Source of the DNA: JACQFK01 sp964619955 | GTDB lineage: Bacteria; Planctomycetota; MHYJ01; JACPRB01 | Reading direction: 5' to 3' | NCBI GenBank assembly: GCA_964619955.1 | Contig: CAZUJF010000021.1 | Location: forward strand, 1 to 64,000 | Length of the DNA: 64,000 nucleotides | Shown: piece after piece, positions 1-9,966 of the stretch | Layout of the letters: each line of letters opens with the position of its first letter | Numbering within the stretch: the first letter of the stretch is position 1 | The notes under the pieces: model-generated | The model's database searches: none | What the model saw: the letters and a program-made list of their open reading frames with translations, nothing else | What the model was told of the DNA's origin: nothing | Position numbers and translations under genes: made by a program

Positions 1-1072
1 CCGCGGCGTCGATCGTCAGGGTGAGGGTGTAGGCGACGTCCCCGTCGTCGACCGGAAAGGGGTCGTTCACGCCGGTGACCGTCACGATCTGGGGGGTGTT
101 CCAGTCGCCGTTGCCGAAGGTCAGCGTGGCCGTGGATACGGTCCCTTCGGCGGTGTTGGAGGACGCCACGTTCAGGACGACGAGATTGCCCGGGGCCGGC
201 TGCGTGTTGAGGACCACGCTGAAGGTGTCCGTGCCCGCGCCGGCTTCCGTGGTGACGAGGCCGGTGGTGGGGGTGACGGTCACGCCGGGCGTGTCGTTGT
301 CGTTGTTGGTGAGGGAAACATCGGCGACGGGGAGGCCGCTGTAGTTGGGGTCGCCGCTGGAAGTGCCGCCCGTGAGGACGGTGTAGGCGTGCGGGCCGTC
401 CGCCACCGCCCCGTCATCGACCCCCGTCACGGTGACGGTCTGGGCGGAGTTCCAGTTCAGGCTGGTGAAGGTCAGCAGGGCGGTGGACACGGTGCCCCGG
501 GTGATGTCGCCGCTGGTGATCGAGAGGGTGACGTCCGCCAGGGGCTGGGAATCCAGCACGACCGTGAACTGGGCGGTGGTGAGGTTCTCGGAGGTGAAGA
601 GTCCCGTCGTGGGGTCGACGGTGACGCCCGCGGTGTCGTCGTCCGTGTTGGTGGCGGCCACGTCCGCGGGATCCAGGCCGCTGAAGTGGTAATCGGCGCT
701 GACGGCGGCGGAGAGGAGGATGCTGTAGGCGATCGTGCCGTCGTCGACGCTGTCGTCCGCCCCGGTGACCGTGACGGTCTGCGGGACGTTCCAGTCGGCG
801 TTGGTGAACGTGAGGGCGGGCGTCGAGAGCGTGGCCTCCTGCACGTTGGAACTCGCCAGGGGGATGACCACGTCCGAGGAGGGCCGGCGGCCGAGGACCA
901 CGGTGAAGGTGGCGCTGCCGCCCGCCTCGGTCGTCACCAGGCCCGTCACGGGCGTGACGGTGAACGATCCCAGTTTCGCGATCGTGTCGTCTTCCAGCCC
1001 GTAACAGCCGTGGAGCAGGCCGCAGGCCGCCAGACAGACCCAGACACTGGCCTTCACTCGCTGTCCTACCAT
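1..1072 (-). CDS. Calx-beta repeat lipoprotein (3' end beyond window)
   Basis: The minus-strand frame is open from an ATG at 1072 to the window edge, so the C-terminus is missing. The first 20 residues form a signal peptide ending LLHGC, a plausible though not classical lipobox. At least three repeats of about 110 residues follow, each with the pattern GLVTTEAG, a TFTVVL strand, LTFTNADWN, PQTVTVTGADD and an Asn/Asp-rich TNTDNDTPGVTV linker. This is the Calx-beta type Ca-binding beta-sandwich seen in large surface proteins of planctomycetes and similar bacteria. The role is probably extracellular adhesion or scaffolding; no enzymatic domain is visible in the part present. A promoter-like sequence lies at 1137-1165. 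Confidence 0.8.
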   Translation of the reverse strand, partial: MVGQRVKASVWVCLAACGLLHGCYGLEDDTIAKLGSFTVTPVTGLVTTEAGGSATFTVVLGRRPSSDVVIPLASSNVQEATLSTPALTFTNADWNVPQTVTVTGADDSVDDGTIAYSILLSAAVSADYHFSGLDPADVAATNTDDDTAGVTVDPTTGLFTSENLTTAQFTVVLDSQPLADVTLSITSGDITRGTVSTALLTFTSLNWNSAQTVTVTGVDDGAVADGPHAYTVLTGGTSSGDPNYSGLPVADVSLTNNDNDTPGVTVTPTTGLVTTEAGAGTDTFSVVLNTQPAPGNLVVLNVASSNTAEGTVSTATLTFGNGDWNTPQIVTVTGVNDPFPVDDGDVAYTLTLTIDAA

Positions 1073-1136
1073 CACACCCTCCGCTGCGTTGCGCCGGACC
1101 GGGGCGCCCCCGGTCCCGGCGCCCCGCAAGCGCGGA

Positions 1137-1165
1137 ATACTACCTACCCGGGAGTAGGCATGCAA
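1137..1165 (-). promoter_or_regulatory. Predicted sigma-70 promoter for the Calx-beta gene
   Basis: Read on the minus strand, TTGCAT and TAGTAT are separated by exactly 17 bases, 65 bases upstream of the ATG at 1072. The spacer holds an imperfect palindrome, CCTACYCGGGRGTAGG (1143-1158), a possible operator. Prediction from consensus only. Confidence 0.45.
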
Positions 1166-1206
1166 TTAATAACTCATGCAGCCGGGGGCTGAAGCGCTCC
1201 GGAGTT

Positions 1207-1488
1207 CTATTCCTTCCCGTATCGGGAGGCGAGGACGGCCCGGCGCCAGGCGGGCTCGAAGTCGGCGAGCTTCGGGGCGAAGAGCTTCTCGTAGGCAGGG
1301 AACTTCTCGTCGAGCTGCAGATCCACCGGACCCCGGACCGCGGGGGCGGGGGCTGTCTTCGGAGGTGGCGGCACCGGCGGGGTCCGGAACGCGAGCCCGG
1401 CTGCGGCGGCCAGCCCTGCGCCGAGCACGAGGGAAAGGACGAGCGGGAGCCGCCGTCGCTTGGGCGCCGGCGGCCCCCGTCGTTTCAT
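1207..1488 (-). CDS. Small proline-rich single-span membrane protein
   Basis: This 93-residue frame begins with a basic stretch (MKRRGPPAPKRRR), then one hydrophobic helix (about residues 14-32) and a Pro/Ala linker, so it is likely anchored in the inner membrane with a short soluble C-terminal domain outside. That domain contains EKFPAYEKLFAPKLADFEP and resembles nothing I recognise. It lies 10 bases downstream of the aldolase/dehydrogenase stop on the same strand and may be the last gene of that operon. Its function is unknown; being short, it could still be a non-coding open frame in GC-rich DNA. Confidence 0.5.
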   Translation of the reverse strand: MKRRGPPAPKRRRLPLVLSLVLGAGLAAAAGLAFRTPPVPPPPKTAPAPAVRGPVDLQLDEKFPAYEKLFAPKLADFEPAWRRAVLASRYGKE

Positions 1489-1498
1489 CCTCGTAATA

Positions 1499-3678
<2,180 letters not shown>

Positions 3679-3682
<4 letters not shown>

Positions 3683-4461
3683 GGGGTCCTTTCGCCTTTC
3701 AATAAATTATCCAGAGGAATCCCGGCCTTTCGAAGGGCTGGCGTGGAAACGTCGCTGATGAGCTGGTCGACGGCCTCCGGCGGGCAGAGGAAGTCCGCGG
3801 CGCGGCGGCCGATCTTGGCGGCGTCGGCGCAGACGACCTTCCGGCGGGAGACCTTGAGGACGGCGCGCTGCAGGACGGCGACGTCCTCGAGGGAGTTCCA
3901 GCAGCCTTCCCGGGTGAGGCCTTCGAGACCGAGCAGGGCGAGATCGAAGCGCCAGCGCTTCGCCGCCGCCGGGGCGCCGCCGCCGAGGAGCAGGGAGGTG
4001 CGCCGGAAGTACTGGCCGCCGAGGAGGTGCACGGCGATCGCGTCGATGTCCGCCAGCAGCTCCGCGGCCGGGAGGTTGTTCGTGACGATGACGAGCCCCG
4101 CGGGGGGGCGCTGGGCGATGCGCTGCGCGACGGCATAGAGGGTGGTGCCGCCGTCGAGCCAGACCGTCATGCCCGGGCGCAGCAGTTTGAGCGCCGCGCC
4201 GGCGATGCGGGCCTTGGCCTCCGAGGCCAGCGCGAGGCGGTCCCGGAAGGAGGGGAACTTCTGGTTGTACTCCACCCGCGCGCCGCCATGGGTCCGGGTG
4301 ATCGCGTGGCGGGCTTCGAGGACGGCGAGGTCGCGGCGCGCCGTGGGCTCGCTGACCTGGAGCCGTTCGCAGACCTCGGCGAGCGGCAGGTACTGGTGCT
4401 GCGTGAGCAGCCTCGCCAGCTCCTCGCGCCGGGCCCGGACGACGGCATCAGAAACGCGCAT
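3679..4461 (-). CDS. DeoR-family transcriptional regulator
   Basis: The N-terminus carries a DeoR winged helix (RREELARLLTQHQYLPLAEV, SEPTARRDLAVLE) followed by the hinge THGGARV. A DeoR sensor domain follows, with LDGGTTLYAVAQ and VTNNLPAAELLA, which binds sugar phosphates in this family. The frame continues upstream, but I chose ATG 4461 because a palindrome and promoter-like elements occupy 4464-4505, placing the likely transcript start just before this ATG; ATG 4485 would lie inside the promoter. The gene overlaps rhaEW by 4 bases, so it most likely represses its own operon and responds to a rhamnose intermediate such as rhamnulose-1-phosphate. The effector is inference. Confidence 0.88.
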
Positions 4462-4463
4462 GC

Positions 4464-4489
4464 TTATATGAGCGATATCTAGCATATAA
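4464..4489. promoter_or_regulatory. 26-bp palindromic operator of the deoR-rhaEW operon
   Basis: The arms TTATATG (4464-4470) and CATATAA (4483-4489) are perfect and surround a central GATATC (4474-4479). On the minus strand it covers the predicted -10 region (TAGATA, 4476-4481) downstream of TTGACA (4500-4505, 18-base spacer). A repressor bound here would block the promoter, which suggests DeoR autoregulation. Confidence 0.6.
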
Positions 4490-4517
4490 TAATGAGTGAT
4501 GTCAATCGTATAAAAGC

Positions 4518-4540
4518 GGTAGGCGGTAGGCGGTAGGCGG
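4518..4540. repeat. Short 7-base-period array (GGTAGGC x3)
   Basis: Three perfect tandem copies of GGTAGGC are followed by a degenerate fourth. The reverse complement (GCCTACC) belongs to the same sequence class as the larger arrays at 52532-52741 and 55976-56104. It lies between the deoR promoter and the next plus-strand gene. Confidence 0.7.
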
Positions 4541-4578
4541 GAAGGCGACGTATACTGCGGGTGCGGAGGAGGTTTCGG

Positions 4579-5304
4579 ATGCGGATGTTGTGCCTGCTGC
4601 TGCTGGCGGCGGGGCTGGGTTGCGGGAAGAGCGAGCCCCCGGTCCCGCCTGCGCCTGCCCCGAAGCCCGTCGCGCCGGCTCCTGCCAGGTCCGTGATGCA
4701 GGCTCCGGCTCCCGAGCCCAGGAAGGAGGCGGTGAAGTCGCCTCCCGCGGAGGCTCCCGTGGCCGCTGTTCCGGTCGCTCCTTCGCCGGCTCCCGCTCCG
4801 ATCCGGCCGCCGCGAATCTTCCGGGCCCCGGCAAGGTCGGAGCCTGTTGATGCTGGACAACAGTGGCCGAGTTTCGTGTTTCGAACGATGGACCACCGGA
4901 CGGCGGTCGTGATGCTGAACGGCGAGGATTACACCGAGACCACGGGGCTTTGGACGCTCCTGGCGACGACCGTCTTCGATCCGAAGATCCCGGTCCCGCT
5001 CTGGCCGCCGCCGGGGTCCCGGCCCTGCGGGTCCGTCGCTCGATTGGACGAGCCTGTGGAGACGCCGTCCACTCTCTTTCTCCAGCTGGCGCTACCCTCC
5101 CCGGAATTGGAGCGGCAGTACCCCCATCTGCAAACGGGAGATCACGTGCTTTTTGTGAAGGGTGGGAAGCGCCAGGGTGCGATGCGCCTGCGGGTCGAGG
5201 GGAGGGATCACCGGATCTACCGCTGGACGGAATATCTGCCGATCGGCGATGAGGGGAATCAGGAAGTCCTCCGGCGCACGCTTTGGTTCGAGGCGGCGGA
5301 GTAG
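4579..5304 (+). CDS. Proline/alanine-rich lipoprotein of unknown function
   Basis: I start at ATG 4579 because GGAGGAGG lies 8 bases upstream; an in-frame GTG at 4561 has no such site. The signal peptide RMLCLLLLAAGLGC ends in a good lipobox. A long Pro/Ala linker (about residues 20-85) follows, typical of proteins that reach across the periplasm. The compact C-terminal domain of about 140 residues begins QWPSFVFRTMDHRTAVVMLN; I cannot assign it to a family. It is divergent from the deoR operon and 30 bases upstream of the DUF2585 gene on the same strand. Confidence 0.7.
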   Translation: MRMLCLLLLAAGLGCGKSEPPVPPAPAPKPVAPAPARSVMQAPAPEPRKEAVKSPPAEAPVAAVPVAPSPAPAPIRPPRIFRAPARSEPVDAGQQWPSFVFRTMDHRTAVVMLNGEDYTETTGLWTLLATTVFDPKIPVPLWPPPGSRPCGSVARLDEPVETPSTLFLQLALPSPELERQYPHLQTGDHVLFVKGGKRQGAMRLRVEGRDHRIYRWTEYLPIGDEGNQEVLRRTLWFEAAE

Positions 5305-5334
5305 GCCCGCCGTTCCTGGGTAGAATGAAGCCGC

Positions 5335-5928
5335 GTGAACGATAGAACCGCCGTTGCTCCTGTGCCCTCCCCGCGCGCCACCGCGTGGGCCACGACGGGC
5401 ATCGCCCTGGCCACCGCGGCGATTCTGCTGGCCATGGGGCAGCCGCTCCTCGGACCCGACGGTCGCTTCGGAATCTGGGAGGGGAACATCTGGAGTCCCG
5501 CAAACTCCCAGCGCTTCGCGGACCCCTACTCCTTCTCGCATGTCTGCCACGGGATGGTCTTCTTCGCGATCCTCTGGGTCGCCGCCCGCAAACTCTCCCT
5601 TCGTGCCCGCTATCTCGTCGCCGCCCTGGCCGAGGCCGGATGGGAGATCCTCGAGAACTCCCCCTTCATCATCAACCGCTACCGGGAAGCCACCCTCGCT
5701 CAGGGTTACTCGGGCGACAGCGTGCTCAACTCGGAGAGCGACCTGCTCATGATGAGTTTGGGTTTCCTCCTCGCCGCCAAGGCCAAGCCCTGGCACAGCC
5801 TTGCCCTTTTTCTTGCGATGGAAATCGGCTGCCTCCTCTGGGTGCGCGACAACCTTACCCTCAACGTGATCATGCTGATCTCCCCGCTCCAGGGGATCAA
5901 GGCGTGGCAGCTCGCGGGGAGGCCGTAG
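5335..5928 (+). CDS. DUF2585 (UPF0314) family membrane protein
   Basis: The 197-residue sequence matches the DUF2585 family, with GRFGIWEGNIWSP, a membrane stretch over HVCHGMVFFAILWV, the acidic motif EAGWEILENSPFIINRYRE and the family signature GDSVLNSESDLLMM. Four hydrophobic helices are visible (about residues 17-35, 68-84, 145-160 and 165-190). The family is widespread and has no established biochemical role; the conserved charged residues inside helices suggest an intramembrane function. The start is GTG 5335, the only start upstream of the first helix. Downstream begins the region of gene remnants and atypical base composition. Confidence 0.85.
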   Translation: MNDRTAVAPVPSPRATAWATTGIALATAAILLAMGQPLLGPDGRFGIWEGNIWSPANSQRFADPYSFSHVCHGMVFFAILWVAARKLSLRARYLVAALAEAGWEILENSPFIINRYREATLAQGYSGDSVLNSESDLLMMSLGFLLAAKAKPWHSLALFLAMEIGCLLWVRDNLTLNVIMLISPLQGIKAWQLAGRP

Positions 5929-5950
5929 CGCCGACGCGCTCCTTTCACGA

Positions 5951-6163
5951 GGGCGGTTTGAACTGACGCCGTTCAAGCGGGAGGTCGAGGCCGCGACGAA
6001 GCCCTTCAATGGGAGCCTGCACGGCCTCGAGAAGACGGTCGCGCGCTTCGCGGTCGTCCCGACGGGCGACCTCAAGGACAAAGGGGACCAGTTCCACTTC
6101 GGCACGCTTTCGGCGCGGACACTCGGGCTCCGCTATGCGGATGCCCTGCTGCGGCTGCGCTGA
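5951..6163 (+). pseudogene. 3' remnant of a sialate O-acetylesterase-like gene
   Basis: A frame without a start, ending at TGA 6161, encodes about 70 residues (TPFKREVEAATKPFN, then FAVVPTGDLKDKGDQFHFGT and LGLRYADALL). The latter part resembles the C-terminal end of SASA/DUF303 carbohydrate esterases, where the conserved LHF[D/G]T holds the catalytic His. The upstream two thirds of such a gene are absent. It probably marks an old deletion or insertion boundary left of the DUF262/HEPN island. Confidence 0.5.
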
Positions 6164-6364
6164 TCGCCGCCTTTCTGGGAGCGTGGGGGTTGCCGTGGAC
6201 GGGTGGCGTTCTGGAGCGTCGGCCTCAAACACACCCACAGCGTCGGCCTGCTCTCTCCGCGCACCGCGCGGCTTGCGCCCGGCCCGCACACGCTGCGTCT
6301 GCTGTGGCTGCGCGACGGCGCGGCGCGCTTTGTCAAGCTTTGCGTCAACGGACGCTGAGCGCGC
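6164..6364. other. Degraded coding-like segment
   Basis: A frame without a start ends at TGA 6359 and contains HTHSVGLLSPRTARLAPGPH and RLLWLRDGAARFVKLCVNGR. It reads as coding-like but I cannot place it in a family. It sits between two recognisable gene remnants and is probably decayed DNA. Confidence 0.3.
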
Positions 6365-6532
6365 CGAGTTCTTGGGTCTTCCAGGGCTCTTCCCTTCGCG
6401 GTCCCGCCACTCACCAAGTGCTCCCAGGGCACGGCCGCGCGCGACATCCAGAACTTGATCGGGCAGGGAATCCTCCTCAAGGCCCCTGCGGGCGGACGAA
6501 GCACGCGCTACTCCCTGATCCTGCATCCGTAA
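6365..6532 (+). pseudogene. 3' remnant of a Fic/DUF4172-type gene
   Basis: A frame ending at TAA 6530 contains FAVPPLTKCSQGTAARD, then IQNLIGQGILLKAPAGGRST and RYSLIL. This is the C-terminal winged-helix tail common to Fic proteins, in which CSQxTAxRDI and GILxKxxxGGRSTxY are typical. No Fic catalytic motif (HPFxxGNGR) is present, so the enzyme body is lost. An intact but different Fic gene is at 53561. Confidence 0.55.
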
Positions 6533-6790
6533 GATATGGCGGAGCGCGCCAAGTTCAGCTAAACGCTAAGCTTCGTGCCCCGCGATTCCTCGTCCCCCCT
6601 TCAGGCGAATTCCCCACGGCCGATCCACCTGCGCCCCTACAGGAGTTATGGCGGGACAAGATGCTGGCGGGTCATATAATATAGCGCAATGATTCGATGA
6701 GAGGAAACGAGACAGGCGAGCTTGGATCCGCCGCCGCTCACACTGGCGTTGGGCGTACAATAGGCAGCTCAATCGGTAGGAGAACTCAGA
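6533..6790. other. Intergenic region upstream of the DUF262 gene
   Basis: No gene is visible. TATAAT occurs at 6675-6680 without a convincing -35 element. AGGAGA just upstream of ATG 6791 is a good ribosome binding site. Base composition shifts to lower G+C across this segment. Confidence 0.4.
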
Positions 6791-7843
6791 ATGACAATGA
6801 CAGCACAAAAGATTCCCGTCCTGGTTGAACAGCTCGTGGAAGAACGTCGGCGAGTCGACTTCGACTCCTACGACATTACTGTGCAGCAGCTGCTGTCTAT
6901 GGTTAGTCAGGGGCAAATCAATATGGCCCCTGCTTATCAGCGTCAATTCCGTTGGGATCCCGCGCGACAATCGCAATTGATTGAATCAATTTTCCTTGGC
7001 ATACCGATCCCCAACCTTTTCATGGCCACCAACCCCGATGGCAGCTGGGAAGTGGTGGATGGAGTGCAACGCCTTAGCACACTTGTGCATTTTGCGGGTG
7101 ATGAAAAGAGTCGCGGGATTATTGGCGTGCGGGATCCACTGAGGATTGATGAGTTAGAGAAGCTCACTCAGCTTAATGGTATGTCCTTCGAAGAGTTACC
7201 GCCAAGTCTGCAGACCCAATTTGTGCTTAGACCCATCAAGGTCACGACGCTTAACGATAAGAGTGATCTTAAGGTCCGATTCGATCTGTTTGAGCGACTA
7301 AATACGGGAGGGGTTCGACTTACTGATCAAGAGATTCGTGGGTGCATCTATCGTGGTCAGTTTAATGACTTCCTCGAGAAGCTATCTCGCAATACCGACT
7401 ACCGGAAAGTCGTCACGCTCAGGGAATCGATGGAAACAGATGGGACTCGAGAGGAATACGTTTTGCGCTTCTTTGCCTTTCTGCACGGATATAAGACTTT
7501 TGACCATTCAGTAGTTGGCTTCTTGAATGACTACATGCAAAAGGCTACGAAGCACTTCGACTACCCTTCGAGCGAAAAGCTCTTCGAGCGGACCTTTGCC
7601 GAACTGGCGCGTGTCTTTCCAAAGGGCATTAGCAGGCGAACAAAGCTAACGCCGGTAAATCTATTTGAAGCGATTGCGGTTGGGGCTGCACTTACCCTGA
7701 AGAAGAGGAAGAGCCTAACTGGGAATGTAAGTAAATGGGTTGATTCCAGTGAGTTCCACGCATTAACGACTGGTGCTACAAATAACAGGAGGATGGTTGT
7801 TGGGCGTATTGAGTTTGCGGCCTCTCATTTCGGCGGCTTGTGA
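6791..7843 (+). CDS. DUF262 (GmrS/ParB-like) domain protein of a two-gene module
   Basis: The first 150 residues form a DUF262 domain: YDITVQQLLSMV, the pocket motif MAPAYQRQFRWDPARQSQLI, IFLGIPIPNLFM and VVDGVQRLSTL, a variant of the usual DGQQRL signature. DUF262 belongs to the ParB/sulfiredoxin-type NTP-using fold found in GmrSD restriction enzymes and other defence proteins. The remainder is helical, and no DUF1524 HNH nuclease half is present. The stop overlaps the GTG of the HEPN gene (GTGA), indicating coupled translation. Codon use and base composition differ sharply from the GC-rich flanks, indicating recent transfer. Likely role: the sensor or NTPase partner of the HEPN ribonuclease. 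Confidence 0.88.
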   Translation: MTMTAQKIPVLVEQLVEERRRVDFDSYDITVQQLLSMVSQGQINMAPAYQRQFRWDPARQSQLIESIFLGIPIPNLFMATNPDGSWEVVDGVQRLSTLVHFAGDEKSRGIIGVRDPLRIDELEKLTQLNGMSFEELPPSLQTQFVLRPIKVTTLNDKSDLKVRFDLFERLNTGGVRLTDQEIRGCIYRGQFNDFLEKLSRNTDYRKVVTLRESMETDGTREEYVLRFFAFLHGYKTFDHSVVGFLNDYMQKATKHFDYPSSEKLFERTFAELARVFPKGISRRTKLTPVNLFEAIAVGAALTLKKRKSLTGNVSKWVDSSEFHALTTGATNNRRMVVGRIEFAASHFGGL

Positions 7844-8499
7844 GCCTCGCAATAATATCAGCTGAAGCGTTGGCTCGTTTAGCTGCGGCGCAATCATTGC
7901 TCCGCATTATCGAGAGTTATGAGCTTGCGCGTGGCGGTGGAGATGATGCGAGTCGCTCCGCTAAGGGCATGCTCTTTGTTCAAAATTATGCCGTTTTTGA
8001 GTTCGTTGTAGTGGGGGTAGTGCGCGCTTTGATTGCGGAAGTCAATATGCGCGGCATCCACTGTTCTGCCGCTCGTGCCGAGCTTCTGTCTTTAGCGCTC
8101 GATCCGGAATTAACGTCTGTATCTGATACGTCAAAAAGGAAGCAATGGGATCGCCGCTTCGCATTACTAAAGAAGGCGCGGTCCTGCCAGCCCATTGCAA
8201 TCGGGCCGGATTTGTTCCCAAAAGACGGCTCGCATTTTCGTCCACAACAGCTGGAAACTATATGGTCGATCTTTGGGATTCCGCAGCCAGCATTCCCTGC
8301 TCCACGATATCGCGGCCATATACTCGAACTCGTGGAGACGCGAAACAGGATCGCGCATGGAGGTGATTCGCCAGATGCTGTTGGGAGTCGATTCTCGGTA
8401 GTCGATATGAGAAGTAGAATCATGGATACAGAGACTATCTGCACGTATGTAGTAACCGCTGTGTCGGCCTATCTGAAAACTAAAGCCGCATTTATTTAA
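7840..8499 (+). CDS. HEPN-family putative ribonuclease (MAE_28990-like)
   Basis: This 219-residue, mostly helical protein ends with the HEPN signature ETRNRIAHGG (R-x4-H), the usual RNA-cleaving motif of HEPN toxins and defence effectors. The N-terminal LRIIESYELARG and the region around FVQNYAVFEFVVVGVVRALI resemble MAE_28990/MAE_18760-type HEPN proteins, which are commonly encoded beside DUF262 genes. It starts at GTG 7840, inside the stop of the DUF262 gene, and shares its lower G+C content. I infer a two-component RNA-targeting toxin or phage-defence module; neither target nor trigger can be read from the sequence. Confidence 0.75.
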   Translation: MSLAIISAEALARLAAAQSLLRIIESYELARGGGDDASRSAKGMLFVQNYAVFEFVVVGVVRALIAEVNMRGIHCSAARAELLSLALDPELTSVSDTSKRKQWDRRFALLKKARSCQPIAIGPDLFPKDGSHFRPQQLETIWSIFGIPQPAFPAPRYRGHILELVETRNRIAHGGDSPDAVGSRFSVVDMRSRIMDTETICTYVVTAVSAYLKTKAAFI

Positions 8500-8529
8500 T
8501 GTCTGTTGCCGATCCTTTCGGAGTAACGG

Positions 8530-9966
8530 CTATGGTACCCGGCCCACGGGACGCAGGCCGGCGCCCGTGCGCTTCATGATCGCGTCGCCCAGATCCGCTC
8601 GCGCCGTCTCGAGCAGCGCTTCGAGTCGGCTCACGACCTCGGGGAAAGCGGCGGCCAGGTCTTTCCGTTCGCCCGGATCCTCCCGTAGGTTGTAGAGCGA
8701 GCGTTCGAGGCGCTCCACCCGGTAGCCGTGGCGGCTGGCGATGCCCTTGATCCCGGAAAGCCCCATGCCTTCGGGCTTGAGGTTTTCGAAGTTCGCGGGT
8801 TTGCCGTCCGAGCGCGGGCCGGCCGCCGGGGTCAGGTAGTCGTGGGAGACGTGCAGCTTCCAGTCCCCGTGACGGACGGCCTGCAGTTCCTCCCCCGCAT
8901 AGGCGAAGAAGGTCTCCCGCGTTCCGCGGAAGTCGGGACCAAGATCGATCCCGTCGATGCGCCGCTCCGGAAGCGCCGCTCCCGCGATCCGCGCGAGCGT
9001 GGGCAGGAGATCCATCGTGGCGGCCGGGTTCCGCGAGACGCCGGCGGGCACGCCCGGACCGCGGATGAGGCAGGGGACCCGGACGCCGCCCTCGAACGCC
9101 GTCAGCTTGCCTTCACGGAGCGGTCCCGCCGAGCCGGCGTGGGTGCCGTAGGAGAGGAAGGGGCCGTTGTCGGAGAGGAAGATCACGATCGTGTTCCGTT
9201 CCAGGTTCTGGTCGCGGAGCGCCTTCATCAGGTCGCCGACCGAGGCGTCGAGCTCCTCGACCACGTCGCCGTACAAGCCGCGCGCGGAGCGTCCGCGGAA
9301 AGCCTCCGAGACGTGGATGGGAACGTGCGGCATCACATGGGGAAGGTAGAGGAAGAAGGGTCTTCCCGCGCGGCGGCGGATGAACTCGATCGCGCGATCC
9401 GTGAAACGGCGCGTGAACGTGCGCTGGTCGGGGTCGCGTTCGACGACGCGTTCGCCGTCGACGAGCGGCAGCGGGGGCAGGTTCCGCATGATCGGATGCA
9501 GGGGCCCGTTGTCGTTGGAGTAGGGGATGCCGAGGAACTCGTCGAAGCCGTGGCGGAGCGGGCTGAATTCGGGAAGATGGCCGAGGTGCCATTTTCCGAA
9601 GATCCCGGTGGCATAGCCCCGCGCCCGAAGCAGTTCGGGCAGCAGCGTTTCGTCCGGATGGATGCCTGTGCGGCTGTCGTGATTGAGCGCGCCCTGGAGT
9701 CCCACGCGGTTGGCGTAGCAGCCCGTCAGCAGGGCGGCGCGCGAGGCGGTGCAGACCGCCTGGGCTACGGTGAAATCGGTGAAGCGCAGGCCTTCCGCCG
9801 CCAGGCGGTCCAGGTGAGGGGTCTTGATGTCGCGGGCCCCGTAAGAGCCGAGGTCCCCGTAGCCGAGGTCGTCGGCGACGATGAGGACGATGTTGGGCGG
9901 ACGGCCTCCGGCGGGGGCGGCGCAGGAGGCTGCGGCGAGGAGCAGCAGCGCGCCCAGGCGCCTCAT
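8530..9966 (-). CDS. Type I sulfatase lipoprotein
   Basis: A signal peptide ending LLLLAAASC (Cys15) indicates an exported lipoprotein. The sulfatase fold follows: metal ligands in NIVLIVADDLGYGDLG (Asp32, Asp33), the formylglycine site VCTASRAALLTG (Cys72, C-x-A-x-R type), GKWHLGH and the second metal site FLSDNGP. Such enzymes remove sulfate from sulfated glycans after an anaerobic or aerobic maturase converts the Cys; no maturase gene is in the window. It overlaps the LacI gene by 4 bases and is probably co-expressed with it. The rhamnose genes across the divergent promoter suggest a sulfated rhamnose-containing polysaccharide as the substrate (inference). Confidence 0.92.
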   Translation of the reverse strand: MRRLGALLLLAAASCAAPAGGRPPNIVLIVADDLGYGDLGSYGARDIKTPHLDRLAAEGLRFTDFTVAQAVCTASRAALLTGCYANRVGLQGALNHDSRTGIHPDETLLPELLRARGYATGIFGKWHLGHLPEFSPLRHGFDEFLGIPYSNDNGPLHPIMRNLPPLPLVDGERVVERDPDQRTFTRRFTDRAIEFIRRRAGRPFFLYLPHVMPHVPIHVSEAFRGRSARGLYGDVVEELDASVGDLMKALRDQNLERNTIVIFLSDNGPFLSYGTHAGSAGPLREGKLTAFEGGVRVPCLIRGPGVPAGVSRNPAATMDLLPTLARIAGAALPERRIDGIDLGPDFRGTRETFFAYAGEELQAVRHGDWKLHVSHDYLTPAAGPRSDGKPANFENLKPEGMGLSGIKGIASRHGYRVERLERSLYNLREDPGERKDLAAAFPEVVSRLEALLETARADLGDAIMKRTGAGLRPVGRVP

